Shown: positions 9,904 to 19,335 of the stretch, piece by piece
How the letters are laid out: each line of letters begins with the position of its first letter
Position numbering within the stretch: the first letter of the stretch is position 1
Translations under genes and position numbers: made by a program
Assembly: GCA_009837445.1 (NCBI GenBank)
Contig: VXTM01000004.1
Span: 158,900-222,899 of the forward strand
Direction of reading: 5' to 3'
Length of the DNA: 64,000 nt
Origin: Acidimicrobiaceae bacterium
GTDB taxonomy: Bacteria > Actinomycetota > Acidimicrobiia > Acidimicrobiales > Aldehydirespiratoraceae
The notes under the pieces: model-generated
Told to the model about the DNA's origin: nothing
Seen by the model: the letters and a program-made list of their open reading frames with translations, nothing else
Databases searched by the model: none

Positions 9904-10587
9904 ATGCAGTCACACTTCAGCCATGAGCTGTTCGAGTTCCTGCTCGAGTTGCGGGCCAACAACAACCGCGAGTGGTTCGGTGCGAACAAGGGGCGCTACG
10001 AGCAGCACCTCAAGGACCCGCTGCTGGCGTTCATCGAGGACTTCGAGCCCTACCTGCACTCGATCAGCGAGCACTTCGTGGCCGACGCCCGGGCCAACGG
10101 CGGCTCCATGTTCCGGATCTACCGCGACGTGCGCTTCTCCAAGGACAAGACGCCCTACAAGACCCAGGCCGCGGTCCAGTTCCGCCACCAGGCCGGCAAG
10201 TCGGTCCACGCGCCGGGCTTCTACCTGCACCTGGCCCCCGGCGAGGTCTTCGCCGGCGTCGGCCTGTGGCGGCCCGACACCGCCGCACTGGGGCGGATCC
10301 GCGAGCGCATCGTCACCGATCAGGCCGGCTGGGAGGCGGCGGTCGGAGAGCCCGACTTCGCCGAGGAGTTCGCCCTGGAGGGCGACTCGCTGAAGCGCCC
10401 GCCCAAGGGGTTCGACCCCGACCACACGCGCATCGAGGACCTCAAACGCAAGGACCACGTGGCCACCTGCGTCTTCGACGAGGAGGAGATCACCCAGCCG
10501 GGGTTCATCGACTACTTCGCCGACGCCTGCCGCACCGCCTCGCCCTACATGGAGTTCCTGACCCACGCCGTGGGCCTGCCCTACTGA
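9904..10587 (+). CDS. DUF2461 domain-containing protein
   Basis: LFEFLLELRANNNREWFGANKGRYEQHLKDPLLAFI; FRIYRDVRFSKDKTPYKT. Confidence 0.88.
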   Translation: MQSHFSHELFEFLLELRANNNREWFGANKGRYEQHLKDPLLAFIEDFEPYLHSISEHFVADARANGGSMFRIYRDVRFSKDKTPYKTQAAVQFRHQAGKSVHAPGFYLHLAPGEVFAGVGLWRPDTAALGRIRERIVTDQAGWEAAVGEPDFAEEFALEGDSLKRPPKGFDPDHTRIEDLKRKDHVATCVFDEEEITQPGFIDYFADACRTASPYMEFLTHAVGLPY

Positions 10588-10629
10588 TCGTCGGCCCCCG
10601 GGCGGGCGCCGCATGGGGCGGCGATCAGT
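10583..10629. terminator. Candidate bidirectional terminator between convergent genes
   Basis: Inverted repeat ACTGATCG (10583-10590) / CGATCAGT (10622-10629) with GC-rich core; arms contain both stop codons. Confidence 0.4.
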
Positions 10630-12046
10630 CAGTACCGGTGGTCGATGAAGAGCCGGTGGCCTCCGCGGCGTACCGCTCGACCGCTTGAAGCGTCTCGCGC
10701 ACGTCGTCCCAGGTCGAGTTGTGGTTGATGATGCACAGCCGCAGGACGAATTGCCCGTTGACCATCGTGGACGTCAGGAAGGCGCGCTCGCCCCAGAGGA
10801 TCCGCGCCAGCGCCTCGCGGTTGACATCGGTGAGGGCATCCTCGCTGAGGTCGCCGGGGTTGATGCGGAAGCACACGATGCTCAGCGACGCTGACACCAG
10901 CTCCAGCGTGCTGCTGTCTCGCACGTACTCCGCGGCCCGCTCCGCTAGGTCGAGCCCGTTGTCGATGGCGGCGCGGAACGCCGCCATCCCGAAAGCCTGG
11001 ATCGACATCCAGACCTTCAACGCACGGAAGCTGCGGCTCAGTTGGATGCCCCGGTCCGCCGGATTGGCGTGCCTGGTACCCCAGACCGCATCCTGCAACA
11101 CGTCGTGCCCGATCGAGAAGGCGTGTTCGAGGGTGCCGGCGTCGCGCACGAGGATGCAGCCGGCCTCGTACGGTTGGAACAGCCACTTGTGCGGGTCGAT
11201 GTTGAGCGAGTCCGCCCGCTCGATGCCCTCGAGCGCCACCGCGCCCCGCGGCGCCAGCACGGCGAATCCGCCGTAGGCCGCATCGATGTGGAACCACACC
11301 CCCTCGGCTGCGCAGACCTCCGCCAGCTCCGGCAGCGGATCGACGGCGCCAGCAGCCGCCGTGCCCGCGTTCGCGCACACGACCGTCGGAGTGCATCCCT
11401 CGGACCGGTCCGCGATGATCGCAGCCGAGACCGCGCCGGGATCGATCCGGCCCGCGGCGTCGGTCGGGAGCACCCGAATCCGATCGGGCGCGATGCCCAC
11501 GATTCGGGCGGCCCGGATCTGCGCGCTGTGGCTCTGATCGCTCATGTAGGCCACCGGACGGTCCGGATTGCCAGCCGCCTCGCGTGCCGCCACGAACGCA
11601 TGCAGCGCGGCCGCCGACCCGCCGCTGGTCATCAGCCCGCCCGCGCCCTCGGGTAGCCCGAACCACGATTGGAACCAGCCGACGACGACTTCCTCGAGCT
11701 GGCTGGGGCCGCTCGCCACGATCCAGGACGCTACGTTCACGTTGAATCCCGACACCATGAAGTCGGCCAGAACACCCGGCCACGTCGGGCACGTCGGCAC
11801 GAAACCGAACGATCGCGGATGATCGAGTCGCAGAGTGTTGGTCAGCACGTCCTGCACTGCCCGGTCGATCACATCGAGCGCCGGCCGGCCGGTCTCCGGC
11901 GGGTCCTCGTCCAGCCGTTGGGCCAGAGCGTCCTTGAAGTCTCCCTCCCAAGCCCGACCGCTCCTCAGACCCTCGACGCGCCCCACCAGAATGTCCGTCA
12001 CATGGTGCGCCAGCTCACGCATCTCCTCCGGTGCCATTTGCAACAT
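10625..12046 (-). CDS. PLP-dependent decarboxylase (aromatic-L-amino-acid / group II decarboxylase)
   Basis: LNIDPHKWLFQPYEAGC PLP-lysine motif; VWFHIDAAYGGFA. Confidence 0.92.
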   Translation of the reverse strand: MLQMAPEEMRELAHHVTDILVGRVEGLRSGRAWEGDFKDALAQRLDEDPPETGRPALDVIDRAVQDVLTNTLRLDHPRSFGFVPTCPTWPGVLADFMVSGFNVNVASWIVASGPSQLEEVVVGWFQSWFGLPEGAGGLMTSGGSAAALHAFVAAREAAGNPDRPVAYMSDQSHSAQIRAARIVGIAPDRIRVLPTDAAGRIDPGAVSAAIIADRSEGCTPTVVCANAGTAAAGAVDPLPELAEVCAAEGVWFHIDAAYGGFAVLAPRGAVALEGIERADSLNIDPHKWLFQPYEAGCILVRDAGTLEHAFSIGHDVLQDAVWGTRHANPADRGIQLSRSFRALKVWMSIQAFGMAAFRAAIDNGLDLAERAAEYVRDSSTLELVSASLSIVCFRINPGDLSEDALTDVNREALARILWGERAFLTSTMVNGQFVLRLCIINHNSTWDDVRETLQAVERYAAEATGSSSTTGTD

Positions 12047-12168
12047 CGTGTGTCCCCTTCCGACGCCCTTGTCCAAATCTAGTTTGAAGCACCATTCCGG
12101 GGCGACGAACCAGCGCTGAACTCGCTCAGGGCGTGGTTGCGTCCGCTCGGGGAGCTACGGTCCCGGCG

Positions 12169-12729
12169 GTGGCGAGGGCTGACTATGTGGCGCTGCTGCG
12201 GGGGATCAATGTGGGCGGCAAGAACATCGTGCGCATGGCCGACCTGCGCGCCGCCTTCAAGGACGCTGGGTACGAAGCGGTCAGCACCTACATCCAGTCC
12301 GGCAACGTGCTCTTCGAATCCGACAGGCCGCGGGCCTCGTTGGAGCGCCGCATCGAGACGATGCTGGAGGGCGCCTTCGGGCTGTCGCTCGTCGTGGTAG
12401 TGCGCTCACACCGGCAACTCCGCAACGTCGTCGACCGGGCACCGGACTCCTTCGGCGCGAAGCCGGACACCTATCACTCCGATGTGATCTTCCTGAAGGC
12501 GCCGCTGTCTAGCAGCCAGGCCCTGCAGGCCGTCGACCTGCGAGAAGGCGTCGACCAAGCCTGGCCCGGCACCGGGGTGCTCTACTTCGCCCGTCTCAGC
12601 GAGCGGCTGTCGCAGAGCCGGCTGAGCCGGATCACCGGCACCAAGCAGTACCAGAACATGACCATCCGCAACTGGAACACAACCACCAAGCTGCTGAATC
12701 TCCTCAACAAGCGGGGCGTTAGCGATTGA
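12169..12729 (+). CDS. DUF1697 domain-containing protein
   Basis: YVALLRGINVGGKNIVRMADLRAAFKDAGYEAVSTYIQSGNVLF is the DUF1697 N-terminus; GTG at 12169 preceded by TACGGT 7 nt upstream. Confidence 0.9.
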   Translation: MARADYVALLRGINVGGKNIVRMADLRAAFKDAGYEAVSTYIQSGNVLFESDRPRASLERRIETMLEGAFGLSLVVVVRSHRQLRNVVDRAPDSFGAKPDTYHSDVIFLKAPLSSSQALQAVDLREGVDQAWPGTGVLYFARLSERLSQSRLSRITGTKQYQNMTIRNWNTTTKLLNLLNKRGVSD

Positions 12730-12733
12730 GCGG

Positions 12734-12775
12734 CTGGTGGTCCGATATGGACCACCAGTGGTACAGTATGGGCCA
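12734..12775. promoter_or_regulatory. Palindromic operator plus imperfect 17-bp direct repeat at 21-bp phase, with TACAGT -10-like element
   Basis: CTGGTGGTCC-GATAT-GGACCACCAG (12734-12758); TGGTCCGATATGGACCA (12738) vs TGGTACAGTATGGGCCA (12759), 13/17 matches; abuts ATG 12776. Confidence 0.55.
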
Positions 12776-12937
12776 ATGGTTGGCGTTGAGTTGGAGCGGA
12801 TCGAAGCACTGGAGCTGCTGGGGATGGTCGTCGCCCATCTCAATGCCGCAGAGGCGGCCGGCGATTTGTCGCCGCGAGTCGCGACGCTCCTGGGCATACG
12901 CGACAAGTTGGCAACCGGTCTGAGGGAGGAGAGATGA
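12776..12937 (+). CDS. Small hypothetical protein (53 aa), first gene of two-gene cassette
   Basis: ORF MVGVELERIEALELLGMVVAHLNAAEAAGD...; ATGA overlap with next ORF. Confidence 0.6.
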   Translation: MVGVELERIEALELLGMVVAHLNAAEAAGDLSPRVATLLGIRDKLATGLREER

Positions 12938-13194
12938 GCTACACCGAAGCTGAAGTGTCCGCCGCGATCGCGAGAATGGACAAGTACCGGTCCGGGCTCG
13001 ACTATGAGGTCAGCACTGCACTCGCCGTGGTCGGCCTGAGTGCGGAGCGAGCTGACAGGGAGATCGCGATCCGCGACGACATGATTCGCACCGCCCATCG
13101 CGCCGGCGCTTCGCTGCGACAGATCGCCGAGGCATCCGGACTGGGTCGAAAGACCGTCACTGCGATCGTCGAAGCGGATTCTCTCCGAGCGTGA
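12934..13194 (+). CDS. Small HTH-containing protein (86 aa)
   Basis: C-terminal HTH-like AGASLRQIAEASGLGRKTVTAIVEA. Confidence 0.7.
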   Translation: MSYTEAEVSAAIARMDKYRSGLDYEVSTALAVVGLSAERADREIAIRDDMIRTAHRAGASLRQIAEASGLGRKTVTAIVEADSLRA

Positions 13195-13271
13195 TACCGA
13201 CCCATGTCGCGCTGCTGCGGGGATCAAATGTGGGTGGCCTGCTGAACCTCCTCGACGAGCGGGGGCGCTGA
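13191..13271 (+). pseudogene. Collapsed remnant of a second DUF1697 gene (N-terminal motif joined in frame to C-terminal motif)
   Basis: GTG ORF VIPTHVALLRGSNVGG|LLNLLDERGR*; compare intact gene ...YVALLRGINVGG ... KLLNLLNKRGVSD*. Confidence 0.7.
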
Positions 13272-13368
13272 TCGGCAGAGCCGGACATTCCCGGACATGT
13301 CATCGGCACCGGGTGTTGATGTCCTTTCTTGTCCGACATGGTGACCGTGGAGCGGGCACACTGCGAGC

Positions 13369-14877
13369 GTGCAGTTCGGTCCTATGCAAGTCGAGGCGGT
13401 GGCCACCACCGGCATCTACTGCCGGGCCGAGTGCTCGGCGACACCGCTGGCACACAACACCGCTCGATATCCCAGCTCGGTCGCGGCTGAAGCTGCCGGC
13501 TACCGGCCATGCCTGCGGTGCCGGCCCGAACGCAGGGCCGGATCGCTAACGGGCCTCGACGTTCCCGAACCCGTGGCGGCCGCGCTGCTGCGAATCACCG
13601 ACGGCTATCTCGACGACCACGACGAGCAAGCACTGGCCGCCCACGTGGGCTACAGCGCCCGGCACCTGCGACGCCTCTTCGAGTTGCACATCGGCGCGAC
13701 ACCGAGCACCATCGCACGGTCCCGGCGCGCCCACTTCGCCCGCCGGTTGATCGACGAGACGGACCTGCCGTTCGACACGATCGCTCGAGCCGCCGGACTC
13801 GGCGGGCCGAGGCAGCTGCACCGCGCCATGACCTCCATCTTCAGGTTCACGCCCAGCCAACTGCGCTCAAAGCGGCGACGGGGCCAGCGGCCCGGCATCG
13901 ACGGCGGCCTCGTGCTGTCGGTTCCCTACATGGCGCCCTTTGACTTCACCACCTTCCTGGCTCACCACGCTCCGCGTGCGATCCCCGGCGTGGAGTCCGT
14001 CAACGGCATCTACGCGCGCACCATCAGCGTGTGCGGTCACCCCGGCATCGCCGAGGTGGCCGACGCAGCCGATGGCGAGCATCTGCGGCTGCGACTGCAC
14101 CTGCCGACCTACGACTCGATCATCGACGACGTGCACCGCGCCCGCGCCCTGCTGGGCACAGACGCGGACCCGGACCGCCCGGCTGTGCTGAACGACGACC
14201 CCGTTATCGGACCGTTGATGCAGGCCGCACCCGGGTTGCGTGTGCCGAGAGCATGGGACCGGTTCGAGACCGTCATCAGGATCGTGGCCGGTCAACAGGT
14301 CTCGGTGGCCGCGGCATCAACGCTGTGCGGTCGCGTCGCTCAGCGTTTCGGCACTCCCCTCAATGCCGTCAACGAGACCGCCGCCGGAACGGCACGCCAC
14401 CGAGCTTCGCGACCGCCGCACCAGACATCGCTGGGCACCGGCTTGACGCATCTGTTCCCCAGTGCGGCTGCGCTTGCCGACGCAGGAGCCCGCGGCCTCG
14501 AGGGACTCGGGTTCACACAATCCAGGATCTACACGATCATCGGGATCGCAAGGGCGGTGTCGTGCGGCGAACTCGAACTGGAGGCCACCGGCAGCCTCGA
14601 CGACACCATGACGCAGCTGTGCGAATTCGAAGGAATCGGTCCGTGGAGCGCTCATCTCATCGCCATGAGGGTCTTCGGCCACGACGACGCCTTCCCGGCC
14701 TCCGATCTGGGGCTGCGACGCGCCGTCGAGCACCTCACCGGGCAGCCGTGCAGCACCCGTGAACTACAGGCACGGGCCGAGTCTTGGCGGCCGTATCGAT
14801 CCTGGGCCGCGCAGCACCTCTGGCACGCTGCTGCAGTCTCGACCGACGTGTCGACCCGAAAGAGAGGCAATCCATGA
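13369..14877 (+). CDS. Ada-type Zn/methyl-phosphotriester domain + AraC HTH + AlkA DNA-3-methyladenine glycosylase fusion
   Basis: GIYCRAECSATPLAHN...GYRPCLRCRPE (4 Cys); AraC HTH; HhH-GPD LCEFEGIGPWSAHLIAMRVFGHDDAFPASDLGLRRA with catalytic Asp. Confidence 0.92.
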   Translation: MQFGPMQVEAVATTGIYCRAECSATPLAHNTARYPSSVAAEAAGYRPCLRCRPERRAGSLTGLDVPEPVAAALLRITDGYLDDHDEQALAAHVGYSARHLRRLFELHIGATPSTIARSRRAHFARRLIDETDLPFDTIARAAGLGGPRQLHRAMTSIFRFTPSQLRSKRRRGQRPGIDGGLVLSVPYMAPFDFTTFLAHHAPRAIPGVESVNGIYARTISVCGHPGIAEVADAADGEHLRLRLHLPTYDSIIDDVHRARALLGTDADPDRPAVLNDDPVIGPLMQAAPGLRVPRAWDRFETVIRIVAGQQVSVAAASTLCGRVAQRFGTPLNAVNETAAGTARHRASRPPHQTSLGTGLTHLFPSAAALADAGARGLEGLGFTQSRIYTIIGIARAVSCGELELEATGSLDDTMTQLCEFEGIGPWSAHLIAMRVFGHDDAFPASDLGLRRAVEHLTGQPCSTRELQARAESWRPYRSWAAQHLWHAAAVSTDVSTRKRGNP

Positions 14878-15377
14878 GCCCCCACAACAACGACACGCAC
14901 TGGCATGTCACCATCGACAGCCCGATCGGGCCGCTCGGGCTCGTGGCCACCGACCAGGGGCTGCGCGCCGTGAGCTGGAGGGGTGAGCAGACCTCGGTCA
15001 AGCTGCCCACCGACATGCTCGACGGCTCAGACCACCCGGTCCTCACCCGAGCGGCCGAGCAGATCGCTGAGTACTTCGGCGGTGACCGCAGCAGTTTCGA
15101 CCTGCCCCTCGATCTGCGCGGCACAGACTTCCAGGTGGCCGCCTGGCGGGCCCTCGGCGACATTCCCTACGGGACCACCCGCAGCTACGGCGAACAGGCC
15201 GCGCTGATCGGTCGACCCAAGGCGGTGCGCGCCATAGGGCAGGCCAACGGCCGCAACCCCGTGCCGATCGTGCTCCCGTGCCACCGTGTGATCGGATCCG
15301 ACGGTTCGCTCGTCGGGTTCGGCGGCGGGCTGGACACCAAGACGCTCCTGCTGCAACACGAGGGGGCCCTAACGTAG
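14874..15377 (+). CDS. ogt: Methylated-DNA--[protein]-cysteine S-methyltransferase
   Basis: NPVPIVLPCHRVIGSDGSLVGFGGGLDTK active-site PCHR; ATGA overlap with Ada-AlkA. Confidence 0.95.
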   Translation: MSPHNNDTHWHVTIDSPIGPLGLVATDQGLRAVSWRGEQTSVKLPTDMLDGSDHPVLTRAAEQIAEYFGGDRSSFDLPLDLRGTDFQVAAWRALGDIPYGTTRSYGEQAALIGRPKAVRAIGQANGRNPVPIVLPCHRVIGSDGSLVGFGGGLDTKTLLLQHEGALT

Positions 15378-15431
15378 AAGCACCAATAGCAACATGAGTT
15401 CTTGACGCCGCCGAGGAAGGAGAGCAACGCG

Positions 15432-16667
15432 ATGCCGGCTGACTTTGATCCTTCGGTGTTCACCGGGACGATGTTCAACCGGCGGACGGCGCAGCTGAAC
15501 CATGCCGCGAGGTGGGTCGCGTGGGACCAGTACCACTTGCCGGAGGTGTTCGTCGGGCTCGAGGTCGAGTTGGGCGCGATCCACGACGGAGTCATGGTCG
15601 AGGACAAGTCGCCTATGACGAAGTACTGCTTCTCGGGGCCCGGGGCAGCGGACTTCCTGGACTATCTGTTGCCGAGGGACGTCTCCAAGATCGAGGTGAA
15701 CCAGCTCTACTACACCCCGTGGTGTGACCACGACGGGAAGCTGATCGACGAACACCCGGTCTTCCGGCTCGATGACGGGAGCTATGTCAACAGCGGCAAC
15801 CCGATGACGCTGTGGTTCGAGCAGCACCGCGGCCGGTTCGACGTCGAGATCGAGGACATCTCCGCCAAGTTCGGGGTCCTGGCGATGCAAGGCCCTAAGT
15901 CACTAAAGGTCCTGGAGGCATTGATCCCCGGTGAGGACTGGCAGAGTCTTCGCTTCGCCCGGGGCCGCAGGGCACAGCTTCCCGGCGGGGCCGAGGTCTA
16001 TGTCTGGCGGGTGGGCTTCACCGGCCAGCCCGGCTTCGAGTTCTGGGTGCCTAAGGAAGTCGCGTTGGAGGTCTACGACGCGATCATTGCCGCGGGCGAG
16101 CCTCACGGCATCGTTCCGTGCGGGCACAACGCACAGAACATCGCCCGGGTCGAAGCGGGAATCCTCATGCCCGGCCTCGAGTACATGACAGCCGGACCCG
16201 ACGCTCTGGTCGCTGCCTACGAGAGCACCGACAGTGAGGCGCTGTCGTCGCCGCTCGAACTCAATCTCGGCCGGTTCGTCGACTTTGACAAGCCCGCCGA
16301 TTTCGTGGGCCGCCAGGCGCTGCTCGAAGAACACCAGCGGGGACCGGCGCGGACGTTGATGGGCCTGGAGGTCAACTGGAATGACATCGTCTCGCTCTAT
16401 GACAGGATCGGAGCCCCACCGGAGATCTCACGCCGGATCAGCTGGACCCGCTATCCGCTAAGGCACGAAGGCCACCACGTCGGGCACGCCAGCAGCGTCT
16501 GCTGGAGCCCCATGCTCCGAAAGATGATCGGTCTATGTCAGGTCAGGACCGACCTGGCCCACGCCGGCACCGCCCTGGCTATGGAATGGCACGCCGAGAG
16601 CGGATCGGGAGACGTCGGCGTCACCGTTGTCGACCTACCCTTCATCGAAGACAAACGCCGAGGTTGA
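15432..16667 (+). CDS. GcvT/aminomethyltransferase family protein (folate-dependent demethylase-like)
   Basis: FGVLAMQGPKSLKVLEAL, VGFTGQPGFEFWVPKEVALEVYDAI, GHNAQNIARVEAGI. Confidence 0.8.
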   Translation: MPADFDPSVFTGTMFNRRTAQLNHAARWVAWDQYHLPEVFVGLEVELGAIHDGVMVEDKSPMTKYCFSGPGAADFLDYLLPRDVSKIEVNQLYYTPWCDHDGKLIDEHPVFRLDDGSYVNSGNPMTLWFEQHRGRFDVEIEDISAKFGVLAMQGPKSLKVLEALIPGEDWQSLRFARGRRAQLPGGAEVYVWRVGFTGQPGFEFWVPKEVALEVYDAIIAAGEPHGIVPCGHNAQNIARVEAGILMPGLEYMTAGPDALVAAYESTDSEALSSPLELNLGRFVDFDKPADFVGRQALLEEHQRGPARTLMGLEVNWNDIVSLYDRIGAPPEISRRISWTRYPLRHEGHHVGHASSVCWSPMLRKMIGLCQVRTDLAHAGTALAMEWHAESGSGDVGVTVVDLPFIEDKRRG

Positions 16668-16674
16668 GGCACCA

Positions 16675-17880
16675 ATGACGCTTCAGACCGAGGTGCAGGA
16701 CATTCTCGACCGGGGAGTGGGCGCCGGCGACGTCGTCGGGGCGGCGGCCCAGGTCGTCACCGCCGACGGGCCGCTCGCCGCGGCGGCCGCGGGGAGCCGG
16801 TCCGCAGCCGCGGCGGCCGGCACCGAGCCGATGACGCTCGACACGGTCTGCTGGATCGCCTCGATGACCAAAGCCATCACCGGCACCGCGGCCATGCAGC
16901 TCGTGGAGCGGGGCGAACTCCACCTCGACGAGCCCGCGTCGCGCGTGCTGCCCAACCTGGCCGAAGCGGGAGTGCTCGAAGGCTTCGACGGCGACGGGCA
17001 GCCGGTGGTGCGCCCGGCCAGGGGCCAGATCTCGCTGCTTCATCTGCTGACCCACACCGCCGGATTCGGCTACCCGTACTGGAGTGAGCCCCTGATCCGC
17101 CATCACCGAGCCACCGGAACCGACTCGATGACCAGCGGCGAGCTGGCGGCAACCACCACCGTGCCGGCGCTGTTCGACCCCGGCGAGCGCTGGATGTACG
17201 GCATCAACATCGACTTCGTGGGCCGCATCGTGGAGGAGGTCTCGGGCCAGCGGCTCGGCGACTACTTCGAGGAGCACATCCTCGGTCCGCTGGGCATGGA
17301 CTCGACCGCCTTCGGCCTCAGCGACGAGATGCAGTCGCGCCTGTCGGCGGTGCATGTGAGGCTGCCCGATGGCTCGCTGACCGCCAGTGATCCCCCCCGC
17401 TCTCCCGAATCAAGGTTCCCTTCGGGCGGTGGCGGGCTCTACAGCACGGCCCGGGACTACTGCCGGTTCATGCAGATGATCCTCGGCCGGGGCAGCCGCA
17501 ACGGCGTGAAGGTGCTGCGCCCCGACACCGTCGACCGGATGACGGCCAACAACATCGGAGACCTGCGGGTGGTCGCCCTGACCACCGCGATGCCAGAACT
17601 CACCAACGACGCCGAGTTCTTCCCCGGCGTCCAGAAGTCCTGGGGCCTGACCTTCCAGATAAACGAGGAGCCGCTGCCCACCGGCCGCCCCGCCGGCGGG
17701 CTCATGTGGGCTGGCATAGCTAACTCCTTCTTCTGGATCGACATGCACAACCAGATCGCGGGCACCTACATAAGCCAGCAACTCCCGTTCGCCGACCCCC
17801 GCTCGCTACAGCTCTACCTCGACATCGAGACGGCCACCTACCGCCATCTGCAGACGGGCGACGGATCATCGCAGACGTAG
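16675..17880 (+). CDS. Serine hydrolase, beta-lactamase class C/esterase family
   Basis: SxxK motif SMTKA; LLHLLTHTAGFGYP; SGGGGLYSTARDYCRF. Confidence 0.93.
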   Translation: MTLQTEVQDILDRGVGAGDVVGAAAQVVTADGPLAAAAAGSRSAAAAAGTEPMTLDTVCWIASMTKAITGTAAMQLVERGELHLDEPASRVLPNLAEAGVLEGFDGDGQPVVRPARGQISLLHLLTHTAGFGYPYWSEPLIRHHRATGTDSMTSGELAATTTVPALFDPGERWMYGINIDFVGRIVEEVSGQRLGDYFEEHILGPLGMDSTAFGLSDEMQSRLSAVHVRLPDGSLTASDPPRSPESRFPSGGGGLYSTARDYCRFMQMILGRGSRNGVKVLRPDTVDRMTANNIGDLRVVALTTAMPELTNDAEFFPGVQKSWGLTFQINEEPLPTGRPAGGLMWAGIANSFFWIDMHNQIAGTYISQQLPFADPRSLQLYLDIETATYRHLQTGDGSSQT

Positions 17881-17918
17881 AACGTGCGCGGGTAGGCAAT
17901 CCCCGTAGCATCGACGAG

Positions 17919-18722
17919 ATGCGGGTCGGGATCTCGCCGTTCGCCACGACCCAACAGACCACGCTCGAGCTGAGCCGGATCGCGATGGAGGGCGGTCTTG
18001 ACACGCTGTGGCTCGGGGACGGCTATCTCGCCAACCCCGACTTCGTGGGCTGGGCTGGCGCGATGGAGAGCCTGACCGAACTGGCTTGGCTGGCCGGGCG
18101 GTTCCCCACGGCCCGCACCGGCATCGCGGCCGCCATCCTCCCGCTACGCGACCCGGCCTGGCTGGCCAAGCAGGCCAACACACTCCACCGGATGGCGGGC
18201 GGCGGTCTCGTGCTCGTCGTCACGCCCGGATTCTGGGCCCACGACCTGGAGGCGCGGGGCATCGCCTTCAGTGGTCGTGCGGCCGTATTCGACGACCGCC
18301 TCGCGGACCTTCAACGCCTTCTCGTCGACGCGACCCTGTCCCCCGGACCGTCCGGCACCGGTCCGCCGCCGGTGTGGCTGGCCGGAGCGGCCAGGACGAT
18401 GACCCGAGCAGCGACGCTGGGCCTTCCCTTCCTGTCCTCGCGGGCCACGCCCGACGAGCTGGCGCCGGTGGCGCGGCGGTTCTTCGACGCGGGCGGGGAG
18501 TTCCTGGCCCACCGGACCCGGCTCGAGTACGGCGCCCACGACGTGACCGGCGACGTCGTCGAGTGGCACGCAACCACCGGTTCGGTGGACGAGATGGTCG
18601 ACACCATCGGCCGCTACGCCGAACTGGGAGTGCGAGACCTCTCGATCATCCCCGGACAGGACGACACCAGCTCGCTGCGAACCACCGAAGTCCTCGCCTC
18701 CGAAGTGATGCCGCGACTATGA
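17919..18722 (+). CDS. LLM class oxidoreductase
   Basis: GGLDTLWLGDGYLANP; RTGIAAAILPLRDPAWLAKQANTLHRMAGGGLVLVV. Confidence 0.85.
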   Translation: MRVGISPFATTQQTTLELSRIAMEGGLDTLWLGDGYLANPDFVGWAGAMESLTELAWLAGRFPTARTGIAAAILPLRDPAWLAKQANTLHRMAGGGLVLVVTPGFWAHDLEARGIAFSGRAAVFDDRLADLQRLLVDATLSPGPSGTGPPPVWLAGAARTMTRAATLGLPFLSSRATPDELAPVARRFFDAGGEFLAHRTRLEYGAHDVTGDVVEWHATTGSVDEMVDTIGRYAELGVRDLSIIPGQDDTSSLRTTEVLASEVMPRL

Positions 18723-18733
18723 GCGGCCCGGTG

Positions 18734-19312
18734 TCAGCGCTCGCCGGGAACCGCGCTGGTCGCCTGCTGGGTGGTGGTCATCACACTGCGGAGCCCGAGG
18801 CCCATCACCACGCGGTTGATGTAGGCGTAGTAGGCGACCATGTTGTTGAGATCGAGGATGTCCAGATCGCTCAGCCCGTGCTCGCGCAGCTGATCGACGT
18901 CGTCCTGGACAACCGCGTCAGGCGACCGCGTCAGCTTGGCGGCGTAGGCGCAGATCGCGTCGAAACGGCCATCGCCGGAGTCCACATTGGCCGGGTCGGC
19001 GTCGATGGCGTCGAGCACTGCGGCGGCGAGGTCGAGCGACTCGAGCTTGAGTCGCAGCCCCGATGCGCAGTGGTCGGTGCCGTTCAGCCGGGACGTCACG
19101 AGGGCGGCCGACTGGCGCTCGATCGGTGTGAGCTGCGACGGGCAGTGCTCGACGGTGCGGTAGAGCCGGAGCCGCTCCTCGACGATGGCCGGGTACAGGC
19201 TTCCGAGCATCGTGAACTCGGCCGGCTCCCCCAGCGCCGCCGCCTGCCAGTCGTAGGCGTCCCGGAGCGGGCCCTCGGCGTCGGACCACGAGACGGTGTC
19301 GATCCAGGCCAT
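18734..19312 (-). CDS. Carboxymuconolactone decarboxylase/AhpD-like (peroxidase-related) protein
   Basis: MAWIDTVSWSDAEGPLRDAYD; LTPIERQSAALVTSRLNGTDHCASG; LNNMVAYYAYINRVVMGLGL. Confidence 0.8.
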   Translation of the reverse strand: MAWIDTVSWSDAEGPLRDAYDWQAAALGEPAEFTMLGSLYPAIVEERLRLYRTVEHCPSQLTPIERQSAALVTSRLNGTDHCASGLRLKLESLDLAAAVLDAIDADPANVDSGDGRFDAICAYAAKLTRSPDAVVQDDVDQLREHGLSDLDILDLNNMVAYYAYINRVVMGLGLRSVMTTTQQATSAVPGER

Positions 19313-19335
19313 GACCGCGATGGTAGGCCGGTGCC

